From Ciona intestinalis (lineage: Eukaryota > Chordata > Ascidiacea > Phlebobranchia > Cionidae): a stretch of DNA of 64,000 nt. The position numbers and the translations under genes are program-made. This document shows, in pieces, positions 26,101-35,546 of this stretch; the first letter of the stretch is position 1; each line of letters opens with the position of its first letter. The DNA lies in assembly GCF_000224145.3 (NCBI RefSeq), contig NC_020166.2, positions 8,590,745 through 8,654,744 of the forward strand. The letters run 5' to 3'. Below the pieces are notes generated by a model. That model made no database searches. It was not told the DNA's origin and worked only from the letters and a program-made list of their open reading frames with translations.

Positions 26101-29100
26101 GTTTACGCTCATATTTTGAATGTAATCAAATAAATACATAAAAGTTGTTTACTTTGGGATAATATTCCACATCCGATCAAGTCTTTACCAAGTTGTCCAA
26201 AATGTGAAGCATATTATATCGACAGTAATATTATTGTTACGTCCCAAATTTTCTATTTTAATTTTATTTTTCCACCTTTATTGCAATAACAAAAAAAAAA
26301 GTAAAATTATGCATTTTATCTCCCAGTGTTCTCGCCTTGAATATCTTTGGATTTGTTCCTTTGACCATTTTGTTCATTTTTACTTAAAATGCATATTTCT
26401 AATTACTGCAACAGTTTCCATTCCTTTTGTTTATTTTTTTTTTGCTGTAACCCATTACTGTAACCAAAAATGCAAAGCAAAGTAAAATTATATTTTATCT
26501 TCTAGTATTCTCGGGGTAAATATCTTTGGAGGTCGTTTCGGCCGATGTGTTTCTCTAATGACCGGTGACATCATGCCCAATCCAAGACCCGAAGATATTG
26601 TTGGAAACAATACGATCTATGACAAATGTTTGGTTAACAATACCCTGTTGTTCGACTACCTCAGAGGAATTATAACATCGCGAGATATTTCATCCGATCT
26701 AGTGTTACCGATTATCCGCAATAGAACGGAATGCGAACTCTGCGCTAATATGTAAGTGATGGAACAATGTTTAACTCATAGTATTGTAAAGATATAGAGA
26801 TATTTATTAGTAATAAAAGTACATACGTACAGAACAGAAAACACTGATATGTAACTGGTTTGCAATGCTTACTTTATAAACCCATATTGTTAACATAAAA
26901 TTGTTGTCGTGCCGCCATATGTTGGTTCGACAATGTTTAGCAAGACATTTAACTGCAATTTCTTCAAACCAGTGGACTTAATGATTTGTTTAAATTGACA
27001 GCCATACAATATACAAAAACAGAGTATTTTTAATGACTGTTGATTTGGTGCTAATGTTTTTCTCTTCCATGCTCTATCTATTTGATCTTCGTATTCAAAG
27101 AGATAAATAATGATTTATTTTCCAACCTTCCCCCCATAAGGATGAACACCACCTTAATCAACTGGCAGATACCAAGCGTCAACTTTGACAGCGCCCCCCG
27201 TGGATTGCTTGCGCTGCTGCAGGTTGGGTTTATGTTGTTGTTTGTATTATGTGGTAAACAATCGCCCAAGTTACATACGTGGTAACTTGTAAACGGGCAC
27301 AAGGTGTATGAAACCTGTGTTATAACGACTGTCGTTACCTCCTCATGCCAGAATAACACTTGAATTCAACTTTATAAACAGTTTGGACCACTTATTCCAA
27401 TAAAGAATTTACTTTTTCCATCACCATATTACTTTTTCACAAATTTATGTTTTTTACAAATTTACTTTTTCACAAATTTACTTTTTTACAAATTTACTTT
27501 TTTCACAAATTCACTTTTTTACAAATTTACTTTTTTCACAAATTCACTTTTTCACCACAAATTTATCATTTTAATTTTCTTCTTTTTTCAGATTGCCACC
27601 TTCACTGGTTGGATTGAGATCATGGGTTCGGCAATCGACATCACAGGCATCGAGTCGCAACCTCGTTACGAGAATTCCTTTTACAATTATCTTTACTTCT
27701 GCGTCTTCATTATATTCGGAGCATTTTTCTCACTTAATTTATTCATTGGTGTGATCATTGATAACTTCAACCAACAGAAGATTAAGACTAAAGGTAAGTT
27801 TGTTAGTCTTATTTTACTTTATTCTGCATTGGTGAGTTCCCGCAGCGTGATATTTTATAGGACCTGAGATTTAAGCCAGAATTAGCCTATTACTTTCATA
27901 ATAATTAAAGCTAAAGTTAAAACTAAAGGTTTCTAGTTACTTTAACATGATATTAAATTTGTAGAATATTGTTCTTATTAATAAATGAATGTAACTTATT
28001 TATCATCGCATGGCGGAAACGACAGTTGTTATAACACGGGTTTAACACCTCGTGCCCACTTACGAGTTCCCATGTATGTTACTTTGTGGGTGATTATTTT
28101 ATTTTACCTGAGATTTAAACCATGATTAGCCCCTAATACCGCAACAATCAGAAATATTGTTAATATTGCAGTGTCATTGACAATATATTTAAATGCTGGG
28201 ATTTTTCTTCGCTGTATGTACTTTGTGGCTAATTGTTTTGAGGGGCTCAGTTATTTACACAGCCCATACACAGGTGGAGAAGATGGCGTATTCTTAACTG
28301 ACGAACAGCGGAGATATTACAACGCAATGAAGAGAATGGCCTCAAAAACTCCCAAGAAACCAATACCAAGACCAAACAGTCGCTTTGCCAACAAGGTTTC
28401 ATAATTTCATAAATTCTGTATCGCTGTTACATAGCAAATCCCCTAGTGAACATTTTCTGTATAATTGTTTTGCCTGACAATTTGGGCAACTGATTAGTAA
28501 ACACTAGGTTGGAGCAATTGCCGTTAAGTTGCCGTCCATTTGCCCACAATGGTAGCAGCATCTAGGTTTGGAGCCAAGTAGTTTCTGGTTAAGAGGCAAG
28601 CACACCAACTACTGTGCCACATTGCGGTGTTTCACGAGACATCCTTAAACAATTTACCTTTTTTTACAAATTTAAAAGTCAGCCAGAGATACCACTACAG
28701 GAACTTTATTTTTTTTCTTTCCATTAATTTTTTTTTTTTCAGATTTACGACATAGTGACCGATCGCAAGTTTGAGATTGCAGTGATGGGATTGATCATGT
28801 TAAACCTGGTTGTCATGGCGATCGAGCACCATGACATGTCACCCGAAATGTACAAGCTCTTGCAGAACTTTAACCTTGGATTTATATGTAAGAGCTGTTA
28901 GTAGTTTTGCTTTAATTTAATGCATGAGTAAATGTAACTTATTCTTGTGTAGTGATAATAGTCATTATAAAACGAGCGTTCTGCTTCATACACCTCGAAC
29001 TTACTGACAAGTTACCACAGATGTAACTTATTTATCCTCGTATGGCGGGGCAACGACGGTTGTTATAACACGGGTGTTCTGTTTCATACACCATGTGCCC

Positions 29101-32100
29101 GCTAAGAGTTATATTTAACTTTATTTAATTTTGTAGGTAGTTGTTCCACATATTTAACTTTGTAGGTAGTTGTTCTATGTTTGGCTGACAATTTAGACAA
29201 ATCCTTAGGTTGAAGCAATTATTAATAAGTGTCATACCACCTTGGTAACTGTGTAGATTAGTTTGTTTGGCTAACAATTGGAGCAATCCAAAAAAGTACG
29301 AATGTATTTCTTCTGCAGGTGTTTTTGTGTTACCACATATGTAACTTTCTGAGTGATTGTTTTGCTGTATGGCTGACAATTTTTAAAAAAACAAAATTTA
29401 AAAACAAAAACTATTTTTTGCAAAATATTTTTTTTTAGGTGTTTTCTTGTTAGAAGCAATTCTGAAACTGATTGGTCTGCGTCTCTATTACTTTACGGTT
29501 CCATGGAATGTGTTTGACATTCTGGTTGTCGTAGTTTCGCTTATCGGTGAGTTGGTAATTAAGAGCCTTGTGCGAACATGTTGTGTAAATGCTTTGAGAT
29601 ATAAGCTTTAAGAGTGTTGTGTGTGCTTAGGTATCTATTTATAATCAAATACCTTATGTACAGTTTACACATAACATATATTCATTTCACACAAGCATAT
29701 CCACACCACTCAAACTCAAACATATACATATATGACACCACTTATTCACCAACATACACATAAACACTGCATGCTATTAATTCACTTTGCATGCCTTTAA
29801 ATTCATTATAAATCAAGTTTGTGACGCTTAAATGTTATGTTATTTTTCCAAACCTTATAAACCAGTGGTTCTCAAACTATTTTTAACGCGACGCATTTAG
29901 AAATTCAGCGCTATAAGAATTTATTAACAAAAGGTATTACTAAATTTGTTTGTATACCATTTTTATTTTAAATAACAATACCGTTAGTTTAAATACCATT
30001 TTAAAAGGTATTACTAAATCTATTTAAAAACATAGTGTGTGATGCCTTTGAAAAATTAAAACTACAAAGCAGAATGTTGTGATTATTAGTTTGAGAGCCA
30101 CTGATTTAACTTGGAAGATTGTGGCAATTGCCATGAAAGTGTCAATGGTATTTGCGTGCCACAGATTTATTAAGTGAATTTTAAGGTTTTGGTTAGTGCA
30201 TGTTTTTTTTCTAATCCTTTCACTTTCAATGCATGTACAATACCTTCTTGTGTAACCTACCACACATATGGTTGCATGAAAACATTTATAAGTTTAGTTT
30301 TTTTCCATCCTAGCGGGAATGGTTATATGGTACTGTGGGGTAAGATGAGTTACCGTTAGCACATAATATCCCATATAATACTGTGGGGTAAGATGGATAC
30401 CGTTAGCACATAATATCCCATATAATACTGTGGGGTAAGATGGATACCGTTAGCACATAATATCCCATATAATACTGTGGGTAAGATGGATACCGTTAGC
30501 ACATAATATCCCATATAGTACTGTGGGGTAAGATGGGATACCATTAGCACATAATATCCCATAGAATACTGTGGGGTAAGATGGAACAGTTACTACATAA
30601 TATCCCATATTTCATAAACTTATAAGACATAATTATTTCCAAATCGTGTTTTAAACAATTAACAACACAGAGTTATGAAGACTCAGTTTTAAAATTGTAT
30701 AAATATTTTTTGTTTACCACCAAATGGGACGATAAAAGAAAATGAAAACATGAACCATCTTACCCCAATCCTACTACATAACAAGCATAGCTTTTAAATG
30801 ATCTCTACAGTTTCACTTTACATTGGTTAAAAATAACATGCTTGGATGCATTTACCTTTATTTAATTAATAATGGCACGAGTGTCTTTGGTAGTTTTACT
30901 GGTTTAGATTAATATGGATATCACTGCATATTAGAGGCTTGTGGATTATAAAATACGGGTGGAAAATATTTGGCTTATATGTTCAGCTTTACTGATAAAT
31001 AAGTTTCAATCACCCAGCCATAACTAAATTGAAAGTAAAAAAAGCATATCTGGCCTACTTTTTTTTAACTTCTGTTTAATAAGAACAAAAGTCAATGGTA
31101 AAAAAATAGAGTTCCGAAAATATCTTAATAGAGTTGATGACGGTAAAGTCTTTCAAAACCAAAAAAGAAACTTTCCTAGAAGCCAGTTTTAACATAAGCC
31201 ACTGCTTGTCCAGCTCTGGTGAAACTAAATCATTTAAAGCAGTGGTTCTCAAACTGTTGGGTAGTTAAACACAACTTTGATAATAACTGTTGTTTATAAA
31301 TTTCTAAATAAAAGTTTCAAAATAAAAAATTAGATTAAAAAATTTAGAATAAACAAAATAATAAGAAATAATTGAAAGAAAAGTCTGCCTAAAAACAACT
31401 TTAACACTAGCCATAAACCCCATAGGTTTGTCATTATATATTAGTTATAAAACAAATTAAGGCGTAGATATATGTAAAAACAAATTTTCAAAATTATATG
31501 CCCCACATAAAAGTTGTAAAACTCTTCTAAAAAAAATAAAAAAAGTTAAAAGAAAAATGTGTGTGATTACCCGTACTTACACAGTTTGAGAACCACTGGT
31601 TTGTTTTTCTAACAATGGTGTTTAATGGGTTGCTTCTCACACAACACACGTCACTACACCTCACTATCTTCACACCTGTTCAAACCAAACCTCATCTAGT
31701 GAACTGCGTCTCCACAGCAAGCGGATTACACGACGTGATGACGCAATACTTCGTACAACCGACAATATTCAGAATTATTCGTCTCTTCAGAGTCACACGG
31801 ATCTTACGACTCATTAGAGAAGCAAAGGTCCGTGTCTTACTTTGTCCCATTTTGCTGCTTATATAAATCTCATAATATATATCTGTGGGCAAAAGCTGCT
31901 GCTTTTATCTTCTTTATTCTACATTACTATTTTATATTATAAATGAATGTGTAAAACTTATTTATCCATGTGGTGGCTTTATTTATACTTTGTCCATTTT
32001 GCTTCGTATATTTAAATCCTATAGTTTATCTCTATATGTGTGATTTTTGTCACTGATAGATTAAATCCTAATCAATTATTTCCTACTAAGCCATTCAAAC

Positions 32101-35100
32101 TCTTTTTTAAAGTGTTACTAACAATTTAGACAACACATTAGTGACCACTGGGTTGGAGCAATTGCTGTTAAGTCTTTTGCCCAAAGACACATACGCCCAC
32201 AATGGTAGCAGCGTCAAGCCCTGAACCCATTACCTCTGGGTTACAGGCAGATGCGCTAACCACTATGCCAAGACCCCGAACAAATAACGTCAGCTAAACT
32301 TAACTTTCCACCAGGGTATACGAACTCTTCTCTTTGCGTTGATGATGTCACTTCCTGCCCTCTTTAACATTGGAAGCCTCTTATTCCTCCTCATGTTTAT
32401 TTACGCCATCATCGGGATGTCTCAGTTCCCTTACATACAGAAAGTAGCAGGCGTGGACGACCTTCTCAACTTTGAGACTTTTCCAAACGCTTTCTTGGTT
32501 CTTTTCCAGGTGATTTAGTTGTTTAATTTTTATATTGGTAAGTTCCTTCACCACTAAACTAAAGATAGTTATCTGAATGCCTCACCTACAAAGAAAATAC
32601 AACAAGAATGTCTTCTATGGTCAATTACTATGGCCTACAGCTTGGGAACCACAGCATAATACCTCACTTGTATATTTTTTCATCCCAACAAAATATGCAT
32701 ATCAATAAAAAATACATGCGAACAAAGTAATCATGCTTATCAACATCCCTACATGCAGATATCAACATCTGAGGGTTGGGATACTTTCATAGACCCTGTG
32801 TTAAGGGATAGAGAACCTTACTGTGATGAGTCCCCTGCCGATGGCTCACCAAGCAACTGTGGAAATGCTACAGTGGGTAAGTTGGCTTAACATATTAAAG
32901 TTAGTTTTATAGCACGGTTCTACTTTGTACGGGTAAGTCATACAGCAAAGCATGCAAGAGGAGCCAGGTCTTTTAAGCCAGGATTAGCATTTTACCCGTA
33001 TATGCCTTCTATTCTGTGTGAGAGTGAGGTTATGCCACTTTTGATTTATGCCAGAGTTGGCCCATTACCCCAACATTATATATGCGCATTCTATTTTATA
33101 TGAGTGAGGTCCTAAAGTGAGGCACACTATGGGACCTGGGATTTAGGCACGAGTTGGCCCATTACCCCAACATTATATATGCACATTCTATTTTATATGG
33201 GTAAGGTCCTACATTGAGGCATGCTATGGGACCTGGGGTTTAAGCCAGAGTTGGCCCATTACCCCAACATTATATATGCGCATTCTATTTTATATGGGTG
33301 AGGTCCTAAAGTGAGGCACACTATGGGACCTGGGATTTGGGTCAGACTATTAAAACAGATAAATAAAACCCATATTATTTTATTCCAGGTGTGATATACT
33401 TTGTGACATACGTGATGATCACCTTCCTGATAGTAGTGAACATGTACATCGCGATTATCTTGGAAAACTTTGAGGTCGCAACACGGGAGAGCGCTGAACC
33501 ATTGACGGCTGATGATTTTGAGCAATTCTTCGAGGTTTGAACAATTTTTTTATCACAGTTCTATATGTTTTGTTTAGGTTTTATTTTTGTGACAGTGTGT
33601 ATGTTATGTGCAGCACTCTTCTGGACATATGTCTTATAACGACTGTCGTTGCCCTGCCATGTGAGGATAAATAAGTTACATACATAGTAACCTGTAAGCG
33701 GGCATGAAGTGTATGAAACAGAACACCCGTGTTATAACGACTGTCGTTGCCTCGCCATGCGAGGATAAATAAGTTACATTTTTTCATTCATTCATAGGAC
33801 CTTTATAACACTTTGTTTCTCACAGGTGTGGCAGAGGTTTGATGACAGGCTTACACAGTTTGTCACATACGAGCAACTCAAGTTATTACTCCACCAACTA
33901 GACTTTCCACTACGTGTTGCGCTTCCTAACACAGCGTTTATATCACAAGCTCATATGAAAGTTACTCTGGATGGGAGGATACATTGTCTTGAAGTGATCA
34001 TCACACTTATTAAAAAGGTGAGAAAATTTCGGTAATGTGATTTTCTAGCAGTTGGGTTCATTACCCTATTCCCATACTTATGATTCAAAAAGTACCGAAA
34101 ACCAGAGATAAAAATAATAACTTTATTTTGTATCTCGCGGTAAAGAAAATCACATTTAATAAAATGGTGAGAATTTTCAACACTAACTTCTGGGGAATTT
34201 AATTATTCTTTAAAAGTAGGTTGTTCAAATTGTTAGCCATACAGAAAAGTAATCACTCACAAAGTTACATACATGGTAACTAGTAAGCAGACATGATATG
34301 TATAAAACAGAGCACTCATGTTATTATGGTTGTTATTGCTACACAATATAAATAGGCTGTATTCATACCTTCTTTATACTAACACCCTGTGTTATAATGA
34401 CTGTCATTAACATGCCACGAGCAGATATACGTTACTTGTTTATTCACTTTATCTAAAATCGGTCACACATAGTATATCAATGCCGTCCGGCCAGTACAAT
34501 GAAGTCAAGAGAATGCCAATAGATCTATCGGTACCGGCCACCCGACATGTGGCTAAAACACCATGTGATTGGATGCCAATAATGCCAGACACTGTAGTTC
34601 AGTTGATTAGGCGCAAGCAATTACACACAGTCTCAACAATAATAACTACAGTTGTTACACATTTCACACATTATTTTTCTTATAAAAATCTTGTGATTAA
34701 CAAACAATAAAGATAAATTGGGGGTTTGCGATTAAAATGTTGCATGTGCGAAATATGGTTTCGTGTTTGGTAATCGTTGTGGTATGTGTTGGTTGTTTTC
34801 GACAGGACTATTAGGTACAAGCAATCACACACAGACCCAACAATGATAACTACAGTTGTTACACATTTTCATCTCATCTTACACATATAGGTGCTGGGAG
34901 ATTCACCAGAGTTGAACAACCTTAAGGACTCAATGCTCCAGTCGTTTAAACTGAAATGCCCGGCCAAGGAGTCGTTAGAGGACCAGGAGACAATAGATTC
35001 AGAGGAGTTTACAGTTCAACTAAGAGCTGTTATCATTATTCAGAGAGCGTATCGCGAATACAGGTAAATAATACATATATATGGGGGCCATGATGTATAA

Positions 35101-35546
35101 TACAAGGTATAAAACATTCTTTACGTTTTAACGAGAATACAGGTGTGATTGCAAATAATTTTTATGTTTGAGTATAATGCAATCTCTGCTTGCTTTAAAG
35201 ACAGTTCTTTTAGAGCTAACTCCCTTCTCTTTGTGGTTTTCGTTAAATTGATCTTTCAAGATCTTTAGAAATAGCAACTATTCTTAATTTTATATCTAAT
35301 TTACTTCTGTAAAGTTTTTATAAGAAAATGTAAAGAAAGATGTGCACTGTCAGTTCTTGGACCATGTAAAAGCACCAGTATCAATATAGTTCAACTAACA
35401 TGATTTTGCTTTTAATACCAGCCCCACATTACAGGTTACGAATAGAGGAACTTGAATATTCAGAAGAAGGTGACATGACGGATGCAAATAGTTCGGAATC
35501 GAGTAGTGAACCAGAGGCCACCAATCCTAATGGTCATACAGGGTAA
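5164..35546 (+). CDS. Nav1: Voltage-gated sodium channel alpha subunit (40 exons, N-terminus missing)
   Basis: Four-domain plasma-membrane channel. Exons: 5164-5375, 6634-6762, 7403-7515, 9078-10068, 10485-10638, 10899-11042, 11270-11308, 11692-11906, 12244-12369, 14242-14672, 15052-15143, 15603-15954, 16406-16563, 16992-17064, 17565-17701, 18069-18218, 18701-18874, 19069-19254, 20305-20472, 20811-20966, 21061-21238, 21532-22031, 23042-23116, 23509-23658, 24183-24356, 25197-25319, 25964-26046, 26506-26751, 27141-27222, 27592-27793, 28274-28395, 28743-28887, 29439-29546, 31718-31827, 32315-32509, 32759-32876, 33389-33534, 33826-34017, 34891-35063, 35435-35546. All have GT-AG ends and matching phases; the sum is 7,434 nt, a multiple of three. 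S4 helices keep their charges ([18 protein letters not shown] in [16 protein letters not shown] in III). The C-terminus has the EF-hand-like region and an IQ motif ([12 protein letters not shown]). Filter residues are D, E, T, E; the inactivation triad is VFL. I did not recognise a clear ankyrin-binding motif in the II-III linker. The first coding exon(s) were not found. Confidence 0.93.
5750..5950. mobile_element. Miniature inverted-repeat element in channel intron 1
   Basis: Left end GCAGGGTGGGGGAAGATGGG and right end CCGTCTTCCCCCACCCTACT are inverted; internal blocks match the copies at 4925-5118, 6787-6998, 7612-7812, 39372-39573, 60624-60812 and 63439-63587. Confidence 0.8.
6358..6596 (-). 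repeat. Dispersed ~100-bp AACGACAGTCGTT unit, two reverse copies
   Basis: Two consecutive reverse units with GACTGTCGTTGCC and GATAAATAAGTTACATT; the block ends about 35 bp before the acceptor of exon 6634-6762. Confidence 0.75.
6787..6998. mobile_element. Miniature inverted-repeat element in channel intron 2
   Basis: Opposite orientation to the 5750 copy: GTACAGTGGGGTGGGAAAAG at the left, ATATCCCCCTCCCTATACTA at the right, with TTTTATCGGCCCATTTGATG inside. Confidence 0.7.
7612..7812. mobile_element. Miniature inverted-repeat element in channel intron 3
   Basis: TAGGTCGGGGGAAGATGGGA and CCCATCTTCCCCCATCCTAC form the ends; the interior carries CTCGTCCCATTTGGTAGTAA. Confidence 0.75.
9078..10068 (+). 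other. Channel exon coding domain I S5 and a giant extracellular turret
   Basis: This 991-bp exon starts in the S4-S5 linker ([12 protein letters not shown]), codes S5 ([19 protein letters not shown]), and continues for some 270 residues without reaching the pore helix, which is on the next exon. In vertebrate channels this loop is roughly 100 residues. It contains 12 cysteines after S5 and 11 N-X-S/T sequons (for example NES, NDS, NTT, NQS, NGT, two NST, NGS, NAS, NKS). It is open throughout, and its phases fit both neighbours, so it is not an unspliced intron. Confidence 0.9.
10190..10460 (-). repeat. Dispersed ~100-bp AACGACAGTCGTT unit, about three reverse copies
   Basis: Three consecutive units of GAGGTGTATGAAACAGAAC / GACTGTCGATGCC / GATAAATAAGTTACAT type fill most of the short intron before the domain I pore exon. 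Confidence 0.75.
10485..10638 (+). other. Channel exon: domain I pore loop (filter D)
   Basis: Reads [15 protein letters not shown] then [15 protein letters not shown]. Aspartate at 10612-10614 occupies the filter position. The next position, aromatic in toxin-sensitive vertebrate channels, is Ser (10615-10617); the glutamate two residues further is also Ser (10621-10623). Confidence 0.9.
11956..12115. repeat. tRNA-derived SINE-like fragment
   Basis: Shares the TGACCACTGGGTTAAAGCAA and GCACTGCCTTGGTAGTTAGA types of sequence with the clearer copies at 25368-25520 and 32120-32277. It is rearranged and diverged. Confidence 0.4.
12385..14080 (+). repeat. 97-bp minisatellite array in channel intron 9
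   Basis: About 17 head-to-tail units of about 97 bp, with blocks TATATGGATGAGGTCCTACA, GTGAGGCACGCCATGGGACC and CCATTACCCCAACATTGTAT. A 50-N gap at 13651-13700 interrupts it, so true copy number is unknown. The same unit appears in reverse at 22241-22925 and 25545-25890, forward at 33045-33345, reverse at 40030-40240, and as single diverged copies elsewhere. Short open frames in this stretch come from the repeat. Confidence 0.92.
13651..13700. other. Assembly gap, 50 N
   Basis: Fifty N inside the 97-bp array; probably unresolved copy number. Confidence 0.99.
20000..20304 (+). repeat. ~98-bp tandem repeat carrying three extra 3' splice sites
   Basis: The acceptor and first bases of the domain II pore exon (TTATTTCCAGGGTAAACTAC) occur three more times upstream, with AG ends giving starts at 20006, 20104 and 20203 besides the real 20305. 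Each unit continues through GGGTTGACCCATTACTCT into a GTAAAG that could act as a donor, making a potential 42-43-nt exon. Confidence 0.85.
20305..20472 (+). other. Channel exon: domain II pore loop and start of S6 (filter E)
   Basis: Reads [13 protein letters not shown]. The filter glutamate is at 20377-20379 and the second glutamate of the outer ring is kept. The exon is phase 0 at both ends. Confidence 0.9.
22054..22148 (+). repeat. ~95-bp dispersed element shared with 63226-63312
   Basis: TTTGTCTCTTCGATTACGGT, AGCAAAGATTTAGATATATT and GACAAAACAACAGTTGTTAA follow in the same order as in the CCDC150-like gene intron at 63226-63312. I do not know the family. Confidence 0.65.
22241..22925 (-). 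repeat. 97-bp minisatellite array, reverse orientation
   Basis: About seven units reading TAATGGGCCAACTCTGGTCT, CAGGTCCCATGGCGTGCCTC and CTCACCCATATAGAATAGAA; one unit is interrupted near 22697-22740. Lies in the intron before exon 23042-23116. Confidence 0.88.
23173..23400 (+). repeat. Two-copy tandem duplication, ~130-bp period
   Basis: The blocks AATTGTCAAACATAGGGAAC and TTGGCTCTGCTTGTTTGTAT appear at 23195-23268 and again at 23323-23398 with a few differences. Confidence 0.8.
24466..24705 (+). repeat. 26-bp minisatellite in channel intron 25
   Basis: About nine units of ATAAGATTTCTACTATTGTT plus TTAGTT, nearly identical, about 110 bp after the donor of exon 24183-24356. Confidence 0.9.
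25368..25520 (+). repeat. tRNA-derived SINE
   Basis: GTTGGCTCGGTGGTTAAGCG resembles a tRNA box A and CACCGGGTTCAATGCTCGAT a box B; a shared tail (GGCGTATGTGCGTTTTGGCA, then TCCAACCCAGGGGTCACTAA) follows. Related copies: 8562-8620 (partial), 28465-28625 (-), 32120-32277 (-), 38920-39010 (+) and the tail at 62215-62310. Confidence 0.7.
25545..25890 (-). repeat. 97-bp minisatellite, four reverse units
   Basis: Same unit as 22241-22925, immediately after the SINE at 25368-25520. Confidence 0.85.
27420..27560 (+). repeat. Short tandem array of TTTACTTTTTCACAAA-like units
   Basis: Six or seven imperfect units of about 18-20 bp make a very T-rich stretch just before the acceptor of the domain III pore exon. 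Confidence 0.75.
27592..27793 (+). other. Channel exon: domain III pore loop and S6 (filter T)
   Basis: Reads [12 protein letters not shown] where vertebrate channels have ATFKGWMDIM. The codon at the filter position is ACT (27604-27606), threonine instead of lysine. S6 is intact ([20 protein letters not shown]) and the exon joins both neighbours in frame. Confidence 0.92.
28274..28395 (+). other. Channel exon: III-IV linker with the inactivation motif
   Basis: Reads [20 protein letters not shown] and then [12 protein letters not shown]. The hydrophobic triad that is IFM in vertebrates is VFL here (28288-28296). Everything else in the linker is strongly conserved. Confidence 0.9.
28465..28625 (-). 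repeat. tRNA-derived SINE, reverse copy
   Basis: Matches the reverse complement of the 25368 element: GGTTGGAGCAATTGCCGTTA, CCCACAATGGTAGCAGCATC and a tRNA-like GAGGCAAGCACACCAACTAC. Confidence 0.6.
29863..30103. mobile_element. hAT-like miniature element
   Basis: Ends CAGTGGTTCTCAAACT and GTTTGAGAGCCACTG are inverted repeats of the hAT/Charlie type. No coding capacity and no clear target-site duplication. A second element with the same ends lies at 31240-31598. Confidence 0.75.
30335..30782 (+). repeat. Second 47-bp tandem array joined to the same miniature element
   Basis: About six units of TACTGTGGGGTAAGATGGAT / ACATAATATCCCATATA run into the element body (AACAATTAACAACAC, ACCACCAAATGGGACG) and the inverted end CCATCTTACCCCAATCCTAC. 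Same structure as 1-455, at an unrelated place. Confidence 0.85.
31240..31598. mobile_element. hAT-like miniature element
   Basis: CAGTGGTTCTCAAACTGTTG at the left and CAGTTTGAGAACCACTG at the right are inverted repeats; interior AT-rich and non-coding. Confidence 0.78.
32120..32277 (-). repeat. tRNA-derived SINE, reverse copy
   Basis: On the reverse strand: GGTCTTGGCATAGTGGTTAG (box A-like), GGTAATGGGTTCAGGGCTTG (box B-like), then GTGGGCGTATGTGTCTTTGG. Ends about 37 bp before the acceptor of exon 32315-32509. Confidence 0.7.
32759..32876 (+). other. Channel exon: domain IV pore loop (filter E)
   Basis: Reads [15 protein letters not shown] where vertebrate channels have TTSAGWDGLLAPIL. The codon at the filter position is GAG (32771-32773), glutamate instead of alanine. 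The following Gly-Trp-Asp is kept. Confidence 0.92.
33045..33345 (+). repeat. 97-bp minisatellite, about three units
   Basis: Units with GGCCCATTACCCCAACATTA and TATGGGTGAGGTCCTAAAGT; same family as 12385-14080. Confidence 0.85.
33625..33790 (-). repeat. Dispersed ~100-bp AACGACAGTCGTT unit, reverse copies
   Basis: One and a half units; ends about 35 bp before the acceptor of exon 33826-34017. Confidence 0.75.
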
